Positions 1 to 15,291 of a DNA stretch of 64,000 bases are shown here, piece after piece. Under the pieces are notes generated by a model. The model saw only the letters and a program-made list of their open reading frames with translations. It ran no database searches and was not told where the DNA came from. The DNA is from Struthio camelus (Eukaryota > Chordata > Aves > Struthioniformes > Struthionidae). A program made the translations under genes and the position numbers. The number at the start of each line of letters is the position of its first letter. The first letter of the stretch is position 1. The stretch spans positions 139,256,264-139,320,263 of the forward strand of contig NC_090943.1 of the NCBI RefSeq assembly GCF_040807025.1, read 5' to 3'.

Positions 1-645
1 TGCCTCCGAATTTCCTTTTTTACCACACTGTGAGCTCCTGATTTTTCTTGTGAAATGATAAAGCCCTTAACTTCATGCTTCTTGCAAACACTCATCTGTC
101 TGTGAATTTACACTCAATAGAATGTAAATTGTCTATGATGTTGGACTAATCTGAGCCTTTGCTCCCACCCAGAAAGGCTCTTGGTGGAATTTCAATAACA
201 AAGGCCAAAGCCAGCCACCACACTAGGTTTTTTCCTTGCTTTAGTGAAGGGATTTGACCTTTCCGAGACCATTCCTCTTCTCCCACTAAAGTCTTGAAGC
301 AAAGTGGAAAATGGCATTTTGTTAAAAGGATTTTTTCTCTGTGAAAGGTAACAATTTGGATCTGGCTGCATAAGAAGTTTATCTTCTGTCTTTTCACTGA
401 GGGCCGTGGTATTTGATGGAGCTTTTCTGACGCTTTTTAAAATTCCCAGTTTCTGGAGATAGCTTTACATGACAACCTCAGCTTTTGGCAAAAAATCTTT
501 CTAACCCTCAATGCTGCAGCAAAAGAGTTTCAAATAGGTGCAGGTTGCACTTTAGAGAGTCCAGAGAAATAGAAAAGAAGAAAAGCACTATTGTCTTCAA
601 TTGTCCCTGCAGAGCCATATCGGGGAACGTGGACTGTGTGGAATA

Positions 646-667
646 CCACTGCCACTGCCACTGCCAC
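646..667. repeat. (CCACTG)n hexamer repeat, 3.7 units
   Basis: Three perfect CCACTG units plus CCAC in a row. This is a short tandem repeat with no sign of a coding role. Confidence 0.9.
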
Positions 668-3600
668 ACAGTCTGCCAGGTGCAATTGTTTCTATGCTAT
701 GTCCTCTAGGGGGAAAAAAATCTTCCCTTATGGACTTTTGAGTTTTAAATCACCTCTACACTGGTGATTTACAGCTATTACCATACAGAGTGTTTTCACT
801 GCTTTCAGGAACTGGGCTCCCAAGTCCAGTGTAGCCTCCTTAATTTTCTATCCTGAACCTGCTGGACAGTTGGCCTTTACCTACCCTTATCTATTTTGAA
901 GTTGCGTGTTGGTTAATTGCTAAGATGTGTCTGTACACCTCAAAGCATTATGGTGCAAAATACCTTGGACTAGCTCTGACCATGTTCAGGAAGGCTTCAT
1001 GAAGGCACGACTGCAATAAGGCACTCTGCAGACCCTCCACTCCAGGAACAGATGCAGGATGAGCACATCCATATGGGGCTGTGCCCAGTATGTGCCCTCT
1101 ATCCAGGCATTCCTCTGTAAGCAGTGACACTTTCCTAGAGAAGAAGTGATTATCTCCTGGCAGAACCTTATCTAAAGTGTTTAATACTGCATTTATTCTA
1201 TTGCCTTAAATGCACTGGGTGATCAGAAAAAGCAAAAGAAAGCATTTTTAAATGTAGCCTGTATGCCTTGCATGAAGGGGGAACATGGACTAGATTCCTC
1301 TGTGTTCCTCCATTTAATGTTTTCCACAGATCTTAGGCTACTTGTCAAACCTAATAACATAAAAAAGTAAGCAATTATCTAAAGTAATAGCTTTTGTTGA
1401 GAGGAGTAAAGCAGCCATGCACAACACCCTACTGTGCATGTATTCCTGTGCATGTACCGGAGTCCTGAAAAGTCAGGCCTGTGGAGGAGGATGATACTGC
1501 TGCCAAGGGAAAGTGCAGAGGGCAAATGGTTGCTGCTGGTGTACTGGAAGCAAGTTATTCCTCCCAACAGTAACAGCAGCTACTGCCCTTTGCTCTCCCA
1601 CCCATGGGACATCTGATGCTGGGATCTGCCTTCCAGTCTAGTCCTTCCTCCTCCCTTGACGGGAATAAACTTCCTTCCCTTTTTGGAATAACAAAATTTT
1701 CTCCACAATAGTAAGAACTCTTGAGCCAGTGACAAGGGCCTAAGACATTCCTGGTGAAGAGTGAAAGGGCTAGGAAGAAATTCTGCTCAGAGCCAGGTGA
1801 AGGAGGTGCATAAAGGCATATAAAGGCTATGTATAAAGTACATAGCCAAGAATCACTAATACTCCTTGCACAGTAAGCCCTCTTCTTCTTTTATTTGGAG
1901 TAATTGCCTAAAAATGTTAACCATAGCACTACTGAGAACAATATATATATATTTTTTGTGATAATGAAATGAAAGAATTTAGTTTTTTATTTGTACTTAT
2001 TGTATATGTTGGTCTTAAAAGCGAATTGCATGTGAAAAATATTTTAAAATTAAAACCACATGTTACTACTTCATAAGCAAATGTAAGGTAGTGCTAAATT
2101 ACTAAAAACCAAACATTAAGGAACTATAAGAGTAAATCAATGATGAGACATGACTATTTTACTATGCTAACTTTTATTGATCAAACACACAGGTAAATGG
2201 ATGGCAATTCATTTTACATGATGGAAGAATAAATTACTGTAGGGCACGGACAGCAAGTAGTTGTGGAACATAAGTAACATGAATTTAATAGAACATATTC
2301 AAGGACTGTAAAGAAACTTTGATAACATGAATTTCCACCTGAGCTCAAAAGCTGTGAGGAAGATGCAAAAGATGTTAGAGCAAGAATTATAATAGAAGAA
2401 AATGGTTGTTTTTAGAATAAGCTAGCCCTGTAGTTTTGTGTGAGTCCATGCTCCCAATAGAAAAATGTAGTTCCTATTTAAGTGGAAATAGTAGCTGTAA
2501 TAGCACACCTGTATGTTTGAAATATATTTACTTCCAAAATTTTTCTAACCTTGAAATTTCCTAAGACTCTCTTCACCTCTTTCTTTAAAATTCTCTCTCC
2601 TATAAATGGTTTTCTGGCTTTTCACTTTATTAACTTTGCAGAAGAAAACTAATTTGAGACACAAAACACAAAAAACTAACTGAAGTAGTGTCAGATAGCT
2701 TATGTCTGCTGACCCCCATCAGCTGAATGACCTCTAGGAATGAGGATTTTCTCAACACAAAGTGTTCATCACCCTTTTAATTACATGAAATGCATTTTTC
2801 CTCCCCTTCAGGAGGTGAAAAGGTTTGACCAGCTGAAAGGTTTGACCAACAAGGGAGACTTCCTTTCATATAGAGGAAGGCAGTGGTGGTCTGTCAGTCG
2901 GGGCACCCCAGGAGCTGTTTCTGGAGGGGTTAGGACAGAGGGGGCAGCAGCATGTCAGAATGGAGCTCACCTGGCGTCTTCCCACTGGGAGCGGGAGAGA
3001 GGCACTGAAGATGCGCTTGCAAGAAGGGCACAGCAGTGCCTCACCCTAATGAGGGGTAAAGGTACAAAAAAGTGCTGTATAGTAATGCTTAACAGAAAAG
3101 CAGGGACTCCCCTCTACCATTCTTGAGCATCTCTTCCCTCAAACAGGGAAAAGATAAACAAATTTGAACTGAAACATGTGTCTCCATGCCTACAAAGATC
3201 TTTCTGATCACTACTTTGTGATGTTAATACAAGCTAGTCCTTCTAAATACAAGGGATCAAGGCTGATTTGCTCCAACAGTTCCAACACCATTTGAAAGTT
3301 GTTGCATCGCAACAATGTACCAAAAAATGCCCTCAAGCACTGCAATATCAGGCCCAGGATCATTCCATCCATCTTTAAGCAATTACATGTCAATGGTAGG
3401 ATAATCTGGTTGCTGCAGTTGAACTTCATAGCCATTGGAAACAGATAAGAGGTTTCCAAAATACCAGTCAAACTTTAAGGGGGTGACTTGCTTTGTGGAG
3501 ATGATCGTAATTGTAAGGAGTTGTGATGACTTCCATTAAATGATCAGATGAACTTGGTGCTGGGAAATAACTTTACCACCCTAGATTCTTCAAATATTTT

Positions 3601-3712
3601 TTTGATATCTCAGACTGACTTTCAACAATATAAAACTCATACACTGTATGACTGTATACAAAAGATTAGTTAAAAAAGTATTTATTTTCTATTATTTCTG
3701 TTATGTTCCATT

Positions 3713-3752
3713 ACAAAAAGAAACAAAACAAAACATAACAAAAACAAAACAG
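3713..3752. repeat. A/C-rich low-complexity tract (CAAAA-like)
   Basis: A run of imperfect CAAAA and CATAA units. It is simple sequence only. Confidence 0.8.
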
Positions 3753-4220
3753 AAGATAGCATTTTATTAGCGGTACCTTAATGAGCTTAAACAATTAGGT
3801 GACTTTTGTTTTTCACAAATACATATTACAAACAACCACAAAACAAGAACTGAAAATGAAATAAATAATTTGAATAGTTTTTTTTTAAATTTTAATATTT
3901 ATAAAATATATAGCACTTTCTATTACATTTGTTCAGTCTTTTTTCTCCATAACAAATTAAAATTTATGACATATATTGCAAATATGCTGAGGGATAAGAT
4001 AATTGAAAAATCAAAATTCCAGGAGGTATGAAACAGTAAATCAGCGAATGTTCATCAACTTCTTATTATATATCCAGATTGTGCATCTGCTGCAAAAATA
4101 GCCATTTCTTCAACTAATATACATATTTTTCTTTATAGTATTATAAGATTGAGTTTTTAAATGTAAAGCTCCATGGATTTTTGTGCCTAATATGTAACTT
4201 TTATTAATATATATTGAATA

Positions 4221-4312
4221 TCTTCCATTAGTATATACTAATATATATATATATACTCACACACTCATAGACACACAGTATGTATTATATATTAGTATAT
4301 ACTGAATAATAT
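4221..4312. repeat. AT-rich tract with palindromes and short CA run
   Basis: Contains TA runs, the perfect 14-base palindrome ttagtatatactaa (4229-4242), a CA-rich link (actcacacactcatagacac) and a second copy of ttagtatatact. This is a low-complexity region likely to vary in length. Confidence 0.8.
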
Positions 4313-7300
4313 AAGACTTTCTGTAATATAAAGTTGGGATTCTTGTGGAGGAAGTTGTTGACAATGGAAGGTACATATATTATAGGAGCGAAAACTGATT
4401 AGGTTATCTACATGAGAGAGCTAGTTTTACATTGTCCACTGTGTTTTAATAGACTATCTAATGTACCGCAATAATATACAGAATCCAAGTAAAAACTTCT
4501 TTTTATTCTAGTGTCCCTATGCTTTTCCCAATAGAATACGAACTGCTGTCTCAGTTAATCTTCATGAAAAAGGGCAAATTTTATAAAAAGCCAAGGGTGT
4601 AGAACTTAGTTGACCTTACAGACCTTATTCCAAGAAAATATTAAAAGTGCACTTAAGAACCCTTCTAATCAGGAAAGCATTAAAGCTTAGATTTGGCTTT
4701 ATTCCCTTTAATCTTCAGGCCAATCACACACTTGAGCACTCTTCCAGTACAGGGGTGCCCTGGCTGTAATGCTGACTGTCCCTGGACAGTATTAGAGGTT
4801 TGCAGGCTCCCTTGTGTAGCTGAGGGAGTACAGTTTTGCTGTTTGTCTTGAGTAAAGTGGGTCAGGCACAGGGGAAGTACGTTTGGGGACATAAGAGTGA
4901 ATACTCAGATGTGTATTTGTGATAGACAGGAAGAAAGACATAGCAAGGTGAGGACCGACCAACATGGAGTAACTTGTTTGTGGTCAAGCTCTTCCACTTT
5001 GTGGAGCAGGAAAAGGGTTATGCAGAATAACCTCCGTGAGAATCCATCAGCCTTCATCTTGTCTCCATGAAAGAGTCACTCTGCCCCTTCCTGCAATACA
5101 GGTGAGGGGCTACTCCATTCAGCTTCAAGCATTAAACTCTGGGAGGCTCAACTGGGAAGCTAGGCTTATTAGGGATCTTTCAGACATGTAGGGTGCACCA
5201 GCAGGAGTAGCTGTGTAGAGACAGCCAGTACCCAGGACCTGGCATCCTCACTGTTAGCGTTTTGGAGGGTTTTCCCTTTCAACTAGCTTGGCTGCATGCA
5301 CTGAATACCCATTAGGAGTTGGGACTCATTAGATGTGATTTTGGTTTCTACCATTCTAAAAATCCTGATTCGTACGCTCCAAGGCTACTCTGTGATATGA
5401 ACACAACAGCAGCGAATGGCAACAGGCAGAGGTTTTACTTGAAAGCACATTCCTGATCCAAACAAAACCCCTAATGTAGCAGCACCTCTGCAGTCATTGC
5501 AGAAGGAGACATACATCTTTAGGACACAATTCAGAGAATCAAAATTATGGTCCTGCCTTGAAGGTTCCTTTTGAGAATCTGAAGCCTTATCTTAGTCATC
5601 TAAGACAGGTACTTAAATTTAGAGAGCCCGAGTGTCTCCTGTGCCTCCCATTATACCGAACCGGCAAGACGTGTGATTCCAAAGTACAGGCTCATAGCTG
5701 CCTAAAGCTGAGCATTTTAAAATCAGCTTAAACTTTTTACAGACACTATGCTTTTCCAGATTGCAGACCTTGTAAGAAAATGGAAAGTGTGATGCAGTAA
5801 CTAGTTTTTAAAATTAATAAATTAACATTTTCCAAAGGGTTCCTTAGAATCACCATAGCAGAATGCAAACTGATCTTTCTTTTTGGCAAAGGGAATGCTA
5901 TAGGATATTTAGATGCTGATGTGTAATAACTGCTGAATTTTAAAGGGCAACAACTGTGCATTCACAACATCTTCAGCCTTTTTAATATTTTGCTTGATTT
6001 AAGATATATCTTAAGGCATTGAATGTTTAAAGCAACAGGCTGCAGTATCTACAACTATCTACCCATGTGTTCAACCATGCCTTTTGAGACATCAAAGCGA
6101 ACAAATTAAATAAACAAATACATTTTTGTGGGATCAAGGTCTAATTTGGAATGGAATATATTTCATTATTCTAATCTCAAAGCCTATTGGTACTGTATAT
6201 TGTTATTTTACATTCTTATGAATCCTGGTTTGAGTAGCCAAAAACTCACAATTAAGAATCTGATTTTCAAAAATAATCCACTTACAGTGGGTTTGTCTCC
6301 ACAATCTTCACTTTGCACTTAATTAACAAAACAAAATGACCACATCTAAAAAATCCCAATTTTTATTTTAAAGATGCTTTCATATTACCGGAATACAAAG
6401 TTCTTTTGAGAATTTGTAACTCTATTTTTACGCAGGTGTAGGAAATGAAACACATAACTCATTCACTGGTGAAATCCAGAATAACATGTCTTCAATTTGT
6501 AACATTTTTGTACTGAAATTATGCTACCACAACAGCCTAGTTTATGGTTAGTTCTTTGAAGGTCATCTAGATCATCTAGAATTTCCATCATAAAGCAGAG
6601 CAAGTCAAACTAAATATATTTAGTTATACTTAAGGTTACATACTTTTGGTATACTATTTAACATGATGTCAATAGGCACAGTACAGAATTTAAAAAATAA
6701 ACTTATTTAAGGATCGATATGATGGCATAAAGAGAACATTACATTTTATTTTATGGGTTTATTTATGATTTTATTTTATGTTGGTTAGTTTGCATTTGTT
6801 GGTTAAAATAGTTGATTTCATTCGTTTACAGACTTTCAGCAGATGATAGTTCATTATAATTATACTTATCTTCATAATCACTGGGCTGTGTCCTCTTACA
6901 AAGGAAGCGTATTCATTATTTGTTACATGCAAAATGAGAGTCCGCAACATAAAGCCTACCTTTTGACATATGTATACGAAGTCCACTATGCTTTAAATGG
7001 GAATCTCTTATATGTATTTAAATGAAAAATATAGTCATTTAAAATGTCTGTAAATTATACTTCACTATTTCAGGATTATTTGTAACACAGAACTTAAAAT
7101 TTGCCCTACTTGGTTCACGACTGAGTTTCCTACCAACTTCCTCTACAAGGGCAAGCTTGGACAAGAGTCATCTCCGAATATTTTGAGAATTCAGTGCACA
7201 AAACCCTGTTGTATTAATAAACCAAAACAGAGCTGCAGCCAAGATTATCACATTATATACTCTCACAACATTACTTTAATCTTCTTGAAACTAAAAGTAT

Positions 7301-7341
7301 TGATTAAGCCCCATTAGCTTAGCTCTTGGAAATACAGTGGT

Positions 7342-7386
7342 TAAAAAATAAAAACAGAAAACAAAAAATAAACAAACAAAAAAATC
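7342..7386. repeat. A-rich low-complexity tract
   Basis: Imperfect AAAAAC/AAAAAT units with AAAC steps. It could be an old poly-A tail of a retroposed sequence, but no source is recognisable beside it. Confidence 0.75.
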
Positions 7387-10300
7387 ATCACAGCTCCAAA
7401 ATCAGTTCCAAAGCTCCCAAAAATCACAGCTCCAATTTATAGGCTACTGACTCTGAAATATTCTGCACTTAACACCCAGTAAAAAAATTCTCGTTGATAA
7501 ATACAGCAGTTCTACACAGAAAGTATGTGACAGAGATCTCTAGTATCTACTGGTGGAGTCCAGGCCTCCCAAAATCATTGGATTAGTTCAGTTCTGAGCA
7601 AAGTGCAATTCATTTAATTGTTTCACTTTCGTATCATGAAATCCCTCAATCTACAGCAGTTTGCACTGGCATAATTTCTGTGTTTTCAGGAATCTGCTAC
7701 GTTCACACTTAAGCACATTAAACAATGGCCCTTACTACAACTCTCAGTTTCAGTGGTACAATTGTGCACGTGGTGTGAACTGGTGTCACTGAAGTCCAGA
7801 ATATTCAACTGGTAGCTGCTTAGTTTTAGATTCTGTTATTAACATGAATGTATTTGTTTAGGTGTTAACACAAGCTGACACAGCGACAGCTGAAAGCCAG
7901 ACACTATAAGGAAGGAGATGATTTGGGAGCGCAGAGGAGAACTTTTATTAACAGATACTGCGCTTCTCTTTTCAACGTTATCATGACTGTGTCACAATTT
8001 GTATTTCCCGTACACGCTTTCTTGACAAGGAAAATGTCTGAGTTGCCATCCTGAGACCATTGCAGTTTTAGTTTCAAAATATCTGGGGTTTATATTCTCC
8101 CAGGAACAAATCCTAGATCCCATTGACAGCCATGGCAGTTTTACATAGAATTCAAAGACCGTGGATTTGACCCCCTTATTTACGGAGGATTCATATAAAT
8201 ATACACACATAATGCTAACATTGGCTGTGAAAATGCTGGACTTCGATGACACTTATAGCACTTAATAAGTAGATTACAATGTCACTGTATTTAGCATTGA
8301 AATGACTGGGGTAAGTGTGTGACCCAATTTTTTAATTTTTAATGGTGTAACCCTTGGCAGTGTACTCAGACATCATGAGAAGTAAGCACCTACTGAAAGT
8401 TATATGAGATAGATAAAGAGTTCCCAGAAAATATATTTTCAGATTATTTGAAACTAGAATCAGCTATGCTTCAAGCTCACATTTTACAAGGACAGTCTCT
8501 CATATACGTCAATCCAAATACTTCTAATGCAAAGCAAAAGGACAGAGGCATGACTTGTCGCTACAGTTCACCCCCTGCCCTACATTCTGGATTGTGCCCA
8601 CTCTGAAAAAGCTTTTCCCTAGATTCATCTATGTGGTTATAATTCTTTTAATACATAGAAGCAGCGGTGGTAGATTTAGTCTTTCTGCTGCCCAAGGTGG
8701 ATTGTACCCATAACCTTAACCTGCTACGTGCTTTTATAACAAGTCAAAGCAAAAAACATAAAGGCAGTTTTGATTTGAACATAGTAAATAGAACCCTCCC
8801 AAAATACTATTTAAAATATGCACGTGCTGAAGGTGCATCAACTGTTCTTCCTGCAATTTTTACATTTTTCTTGCCCTGCCCTTAAAAAAAACACCTCTTG
8901 CACTCTTTCAGCTATATCACATGTAAGCTCCCAATATTTTGCTGCTTCCACTAATGTGTATTTTAGCACAGAATTAAATTATTTTGCAAAATTATATTCA
9001 AATGAAGTTATTACTTTAAAATTTACAACTCTCTCAGATTTCATCATTAAATGAGACTCTTTTAACTATTATGGATAATATGTGGTCCAGGGTGATGTAA
9101 AATTTTAACTATACAAAGACATTATGCATTGTGTCGTCGATTCTATCTTTACAAGTTATTTAATTTGTTCCTGTCTTTTATTAACCATATAAAACAATAA
9201 ATTATTAAGAATTCAAAGGGTGAATCATTTTTCAAGCATAACGTTGAACATCTATTTTGCTGAGAGCCTGAGTGGAAGAGAGGTTCTATTTATGATGTGA
9301 AATCAAGATTATACATGGAAACAATGCATTAAGTAGATTGTGTCTGCAACAAATTCAAAAACTAAATCTTGTGAACAAGCTAATAGATTTACAGAATTTA
9401 ATTTTCTACAAAAAAAAAAAAAAAGAAGAAGGAAATAATGGACATGATATGTTACACACCTGTACTTAATTTATACTTAAAATTAAATTCATACCACATC
9501 TATTTTTACATGAAGAAGAGGAACTTATTCATGGATTTTTTAATGTGTCAGTCCAATATGGCTATATCTTTGTCATTGTTGTTGTCAGAATAAAAGAATA
9601 AAATAAAAAACAGTATCATGACTCCACGTACAGACACAAGTACGGATTTACAACAGTGCTTAAAGTGCTTTCTTATTTGAGGAGATACTTACACAAATAT
9701 CTTTTCATGCTCATCCTCTTGTCATCATGTACTATATGCTTGTTGCTTGCTCTTATTTCACTTATAATATAGTGGAGGGTATTAAGTTCATACTCAGGGT
9801 TTAGTATATTGTCATATAAAAACATCTGAAAACAGGAAAATGACAATTCTATTTGTATATTATTACAGTAATTTGAAAATTTTATTAAATACCGAAGTGC
9901 TTCACTGCATCATTTACTCTTTTGCTTCCAGTGTTGCTTAAAGCACTATGTAAGTATAAATCATACTAACAGCATAACCATCCTAATCTGGGGTTTTGGC
10001 TAGGAGTATTTACCGGTGTCTTGCAGAACAGAGATGAATTTATGATCCCACGCGACCATTTATCTGCTGATACTGCAACATGTCTTGCCTCCAAGGATTG
10101 TTTTCCATGTGTACAGTTCACCAAAGGTCTAAATCTCATGAATATTTATACATTGTTATGTCTTGTTGTTAAGTGGCAGTGCTGCAATGAGAGATGTCAA
10201 GTAGAATACTTTAATTTGCCAGTACCAGAAGTTGTGGGAGCAGCAGAAGCTGTGGCTTGACTGCCTACGAACAAAGGGTCCAAACAAGCCACTTTGGCTG

Positions 10301-13300
10301 CAAAGAATGAGTGGATACAGTGAAGGACTGCAAATAAGTTGGAAAACTCCAGCTCCTGGAAGTGAAAGCAAAGAAGTTAAACATGAAACAAAAGAATACC
10401 TCACAAACATAATCCTAGAAATGAATAATGATTCAAATAGAAACAATTTTAATAGTTTGATATACTTCTGCTAATCTGCCTGATAATTCTCCATTATAGT
10501 AACTTAGACTTCCCCACTCAATTAAAAGTTGTATGCAAGCTAATATAAAAGAAGTTGTGAGCTAAGTGCTGCCACAGAAATATTATCTGATGAAGGGGAA
10601 GGAAAGTGAATATCATATAGTAGACTTTCCTGTCATGTTGTTATGCAAATCTGGCACTACTAGCAGCATTTATACAGAAAGGGAATGACTACACCATATT
10701 AGTCTACATATCTTTGGGCTACAACTGTTTATCCAATATTTTTGAAAAGATACCTATGTTGAGTTCCACATACATTACATTTATCTGTCCCGTCATTCCA
10801 CACTCATAGCTATTACCTTACCTATTCTGACTTTTTAGTTAAAAAAATAAAAAAGACATTTTTCAACAAGGCCTACTATCACATAATGATATTCTAGATC
10901 AGTTTTCATTGGAAGACTTACTGTTACTAGACCAAAAATAGGAACAGGCTTTGGATTTTAAACCTATTAGCAATATTAAAGAAAGCTTTTTTGTTTTCCT
11001 TTAATTTATATTTCTTTATAGCTCTTCAATATATGATTAGAATAGCTGAAACTCTCTTAGACAGCAACACATGGGAAATAAATAAAAAAACCTGTTTTTT
11101 ACAAATATAAATTTGCTCCTTTTTATCTAATTGACTTTATCTGATCAATTAGATCACAAGGACTGTCATCTGAACTTTGTTCAGTATGATTTTTTGATGT
11201 TGGTCATTTAATTAATAAACACCTGCTATATTTGAAAGCTGAGGTATGTTAATACATACATGTGATGGAATGGCAGTGCAGACTTGCTGTTTTCACTGCC
11301 TTTATTCATTGCCTACGATTTTTTTACATTGTAAGATAAACACAATAATAGCATATCTCTGATATATTCTATTTGTCTTTCTGTCCAGTGGCGGCATTTC
11401 CAGGTTATCTAATGCCATGGGTTTTGCTTGTTTGTCTATAAATTAATCACAATATTGTATATTCAACAAAAATTGCTGAATGTCTCCAAATGATCTTAAC
11501 CCATAATTTTCTATCTCTTGAGGTTTCCTGGAAGATATCACTTTAAGTAATTCATGGAGACATTGACAAATCTTTTATGTGCAAGTGCAAACAACTGTTT
11601 GAAAACAGGTTAGATGTGGAGGCTGTTCTCTGATGGAACAAATGGGTGGAGTTTTGTTCAACTCTATTACAATCTCAGCAGATGTTCTTTGGACACGTTT
11701 AGAAATGAATTTTTAATTGCCCAAGAGCTTCTTAAACTCCCCTAACTACCAATTCTCAAGAAAGAAGACAAGGTTTATGCCAAGTTTCACACATCTGCCA
11801 TCTGTGTCCATTTAAAAAAACCTGTTTAGAGACACTTTTGTTTTTAAACATTGAGAGAAGTGTACTTGTATAACTAAACCAGAGGGGTTTTTTCCTCCTC
11901 AAATTTCAGAATAAGAAAATGTATTATAGATAGGAAAATAATGGAAATGCACAGATGAGGAAACAGGAAATTGTGGAAGCTATTTCATAACAGGAACTAT
12001 TAGTCATTGAAATTAATGTATTTTTCAGCTAACCTTTTTTATTAAGATTTCTTATCCTTTTGGGAATATATATATGTATAAAACCTGAAGCTTAAAATGA
12101 GAAAATAAATATTTAATAGAATACTGAAATATTTGTGATATCCATTTCATGTGTTATACGCAGAAAGATTATATTTTCGCCCTTTGTCTCAGCAAAAAAA
12201 TCTTATTAAAGCTAACCCTGTGCCTTGAGAATTGTTCAAGTCAATTAAGTAAACTTGCTAGCTGGAAGTTGTTATGTACATCCTAATTATGGTTACTGGA
12301 CACTGAATTTTCACAGTGCATTACTACGATAATTATTATTACCAGTTATCACAGGTGTTTCTGCAACAGTAACACATTGGGAAGATCCATTGCTCAATGG
12401 ACCTTCAGTGAAAATGTGTAAGGCAATAGAATATCCTCTAAAGACCCTACTGCTTTGCTATTACTAATAGTAATGATGTAAGGAGGAACACTGAGAATTC
12501 AGTAAATGCTGGATTTCTGTTTGCCATGAAACCATATTCCTATTTCAATATAGATGTGTATACTATGTGTGCTGAATGAAATAGGAGTCTCTGTAATTAG
12601 AAACTGAATTTAACTCAGCATAAACATCTAAAGATATTTAAATGGAGGCTCCACACAATGTCAGCCTGTTTAAGAGTAGCCTTTTTCCCCTCCCTTTTCA
12701 CTCCACTCACCAGTTAATCAAAATAACCAAATTCTGTGAAGCAGGTTAAAAAAGCTGATGATTCGTATCCTGACTGTGCAAGACAGAAGTCTTGGTGCCC
12801 TTACAAATCGTATCACTTTCACCAGAAGTGGAGGTGCATCACAAGAGAGAAAGTGGCATTACAACCTATGGCCACACATTGCTCTGCTACCAGCACCGGT
12901 CATGTTGTGACTGGAAATGAAAGCAAAATGAAACACAAGCAGACTGATCGGTATGTGCTGAGCACATACAGGCCTGATTAATGACTGCAGTCGACCTCAC
13001 ACGAGCCTGACTGATAGGAATGTAACCCATCAGGAACAACACTTTCCTGGTGGAGCTTCATGAATAGATAAGGGTTGATCTTCATAGCTACTCATAACTT
13101 TCTCTGCACTTCTGTGCAGAACATGCACATCTAACTCCCCACAGGTCTACACTACCGCCAGCAGACGCAGGAGAACCCACAAGCTTTCGTGTATGCCTAG
13201 CCATCACCAATTGCTTTGGTATGTCATTAATCAGCCACTTGTCCGAATATGCTTTCATCCACCAGGGTGTTACATATTGCAAACTCCACTTCAAATTAAA

Positions 13301-15276
13301 TTTCAAACAAATAGACAAACCCTGAGAAACCTGAAAAAATTATGTTGTCAAGACATTAAGATCGCTACATGTAGGGGAAAAGCCAATGTGAATACAAAAA
13401 AAGATTTACTATTATTCCAATTCCAGACTGCTGCTTGTGCACATGACTCTGTTCTTCTAAGGATATCAGTGTCCCATCTAGTCTTCAAATTGTCTTTCCA
13501 ACCTATCTCTTGACCAAACTACCCTCACCCAACATTGCTGTCACTATACTAGAGGTTCCAACACTATTAATCTGAACATTCCTAGTTTATGCTAAGGAAA
13601 AGATAAGCCAGCAAAAAGTTGTGAGAGAAAGAATACACACAGGAGAGAAGTCATTGCACATAGTTTGAAGTGTATGAGATTTATACTAATCTTCTATAAA
13701 GGAAATCTGGACTGATAGGATAAAGTCAGAAAAAGAAAACAGGAAGAGAGTGATCCAGATCATAAAAATCAGTTCTTATTGTATGATATTAATGATATAA
13801 CTATGTAAATTGTATATATATAAATTCAACCAGTTGCTAATTTATAAGCATTCATGATATTGTCAGAAAAAAATCTTTTATTTCATCCACATGTAAACTG
13901 ATATGCAAAAACATTTGTTGTTTCATCAAGCATGGCATTAGGCAGTCTCTACATATTAGCATCGTATTAGGAATTTGATTTAGACTAGATATGAAAACAA
14001 ATAATCCATGTGCAAGATGTGGAGAAACTAAAATTTGAATCACATACTCATGCAGTTCATAAACCTGAACTAAGGGTGCTGTCACTGCAATCGAGCAATC
14101 AATCCATACAAAACCTAAGCATGTATACCTAAAACCCATTTAAAGCTGATATTTTAAATTCAAAGAGTATTGTGAAGTTCACAGAAAAACCCTCAAGGCT
14201 AAGAGAAAGGATTAAACTAAAATTACATTTTGGAGAAGACACTTGAGATAAGCAGAAATACCAGACTGGAAAATGGTGCAAACATGCATCAAGATACCCT
14301 GCAACACATTAGAAAGTGGACATTTTGTTCACGTTACAACAGCAGTAAGTCAGGCTGTTGTCTTATTTTAGATTAGATCCTTGGACAAGATAATTTCAAG
14401 TACAAATTAAGTGTCACTGCGCACTAAATCCTTTAAAGTTACACTTCTTCCTTTGCTATTTTGTACTCTATGTTCAAACAGCCAAAGGTACGACTAGATC
14501 TTCACCCTGATGTACTTATTTCTGTATTTACCTCCTTTTTGTAACTCTCAGACTAGGTATTCAGCTAGTCTGTGAACAAAAGCTAGTCTGATGTAGCACA
14601 GCTGTATGACCTTGGTTGAATTTTGCCAGGAAAACTGTTAAGCTGTGAAAAAGCACTGAAAGTACTGGAAAGGAAAAACAGAGACAAAATTCTAATTTTT
14701 GACGATCCTTTGACCATGTAAAACACATCATGCTTTGTTTTGTAGTGCACAAATATAAGTATGAATGTATTCTTTTGCTTGGTTCAATTATGTAGGTCCA
14801 CTGCTATTCTAATTTACTACGTATCAAATCCTCTTCATTCTAACGAGACCCAGAAACTTTTAGTTCACAGAAATTATTTTTTGTGCATTTGCTTACACAA
14901 TTAAAATAGAAATTCCATGCAGTAAGAAAACCTGTAGTGACTTTATATGTATACTGCATATTGTGAGGTTTGGGGGCTTACATGCATTGAAACAGAATCT
15001 TGTAGATTGAAGATATTCTGCATTTTCATCAGAAAAGTATCAAAACAGTTTCCATTGCAGTAGTCCAATACCTGGACAGCTAAAATTGAAGAGTACTGGG
15101 CCCTCTGCATTTAATGCAGTCCTGAGACTGCATTACCTTCTGGAAGCTGTTGTGATACTGTAGCGACACTAGCGGGTCTTTAAACTTTAATTAAATAAAT
15201 AGGTAAATGGACAGCAAGGTCCATAAATTAATCCTTTTCTGCCTTATAGAAGAGGAATAAGCTCTGCCCATCTATC

Positions 15277-15291
15277 TTTTTTTTTTTTTTT
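15277..15291. repeat. T15 homopolymer
   Basis: An uninterrupted T run followed by cccacccaaaccc, inside the last intron. Confidence 0.9.

Noticed and set aside
3211..3471. Minus-strand 86-codon frame containing SLDPLYLEGL, slightly like the LDPLFLG of the syntrophin C-terminus
   Set aside because: The surrounding residues do not match the expected ELEFSNLFAVLHC block, and no suitable acceptor joins in frame. It looks like a coincidence.
6560..6600. ggtcatctagatcatctag, which resembles the 3' end phrase of CR1 elements
   Set aside because: The match does not extend to either side; it is too short to call an element.
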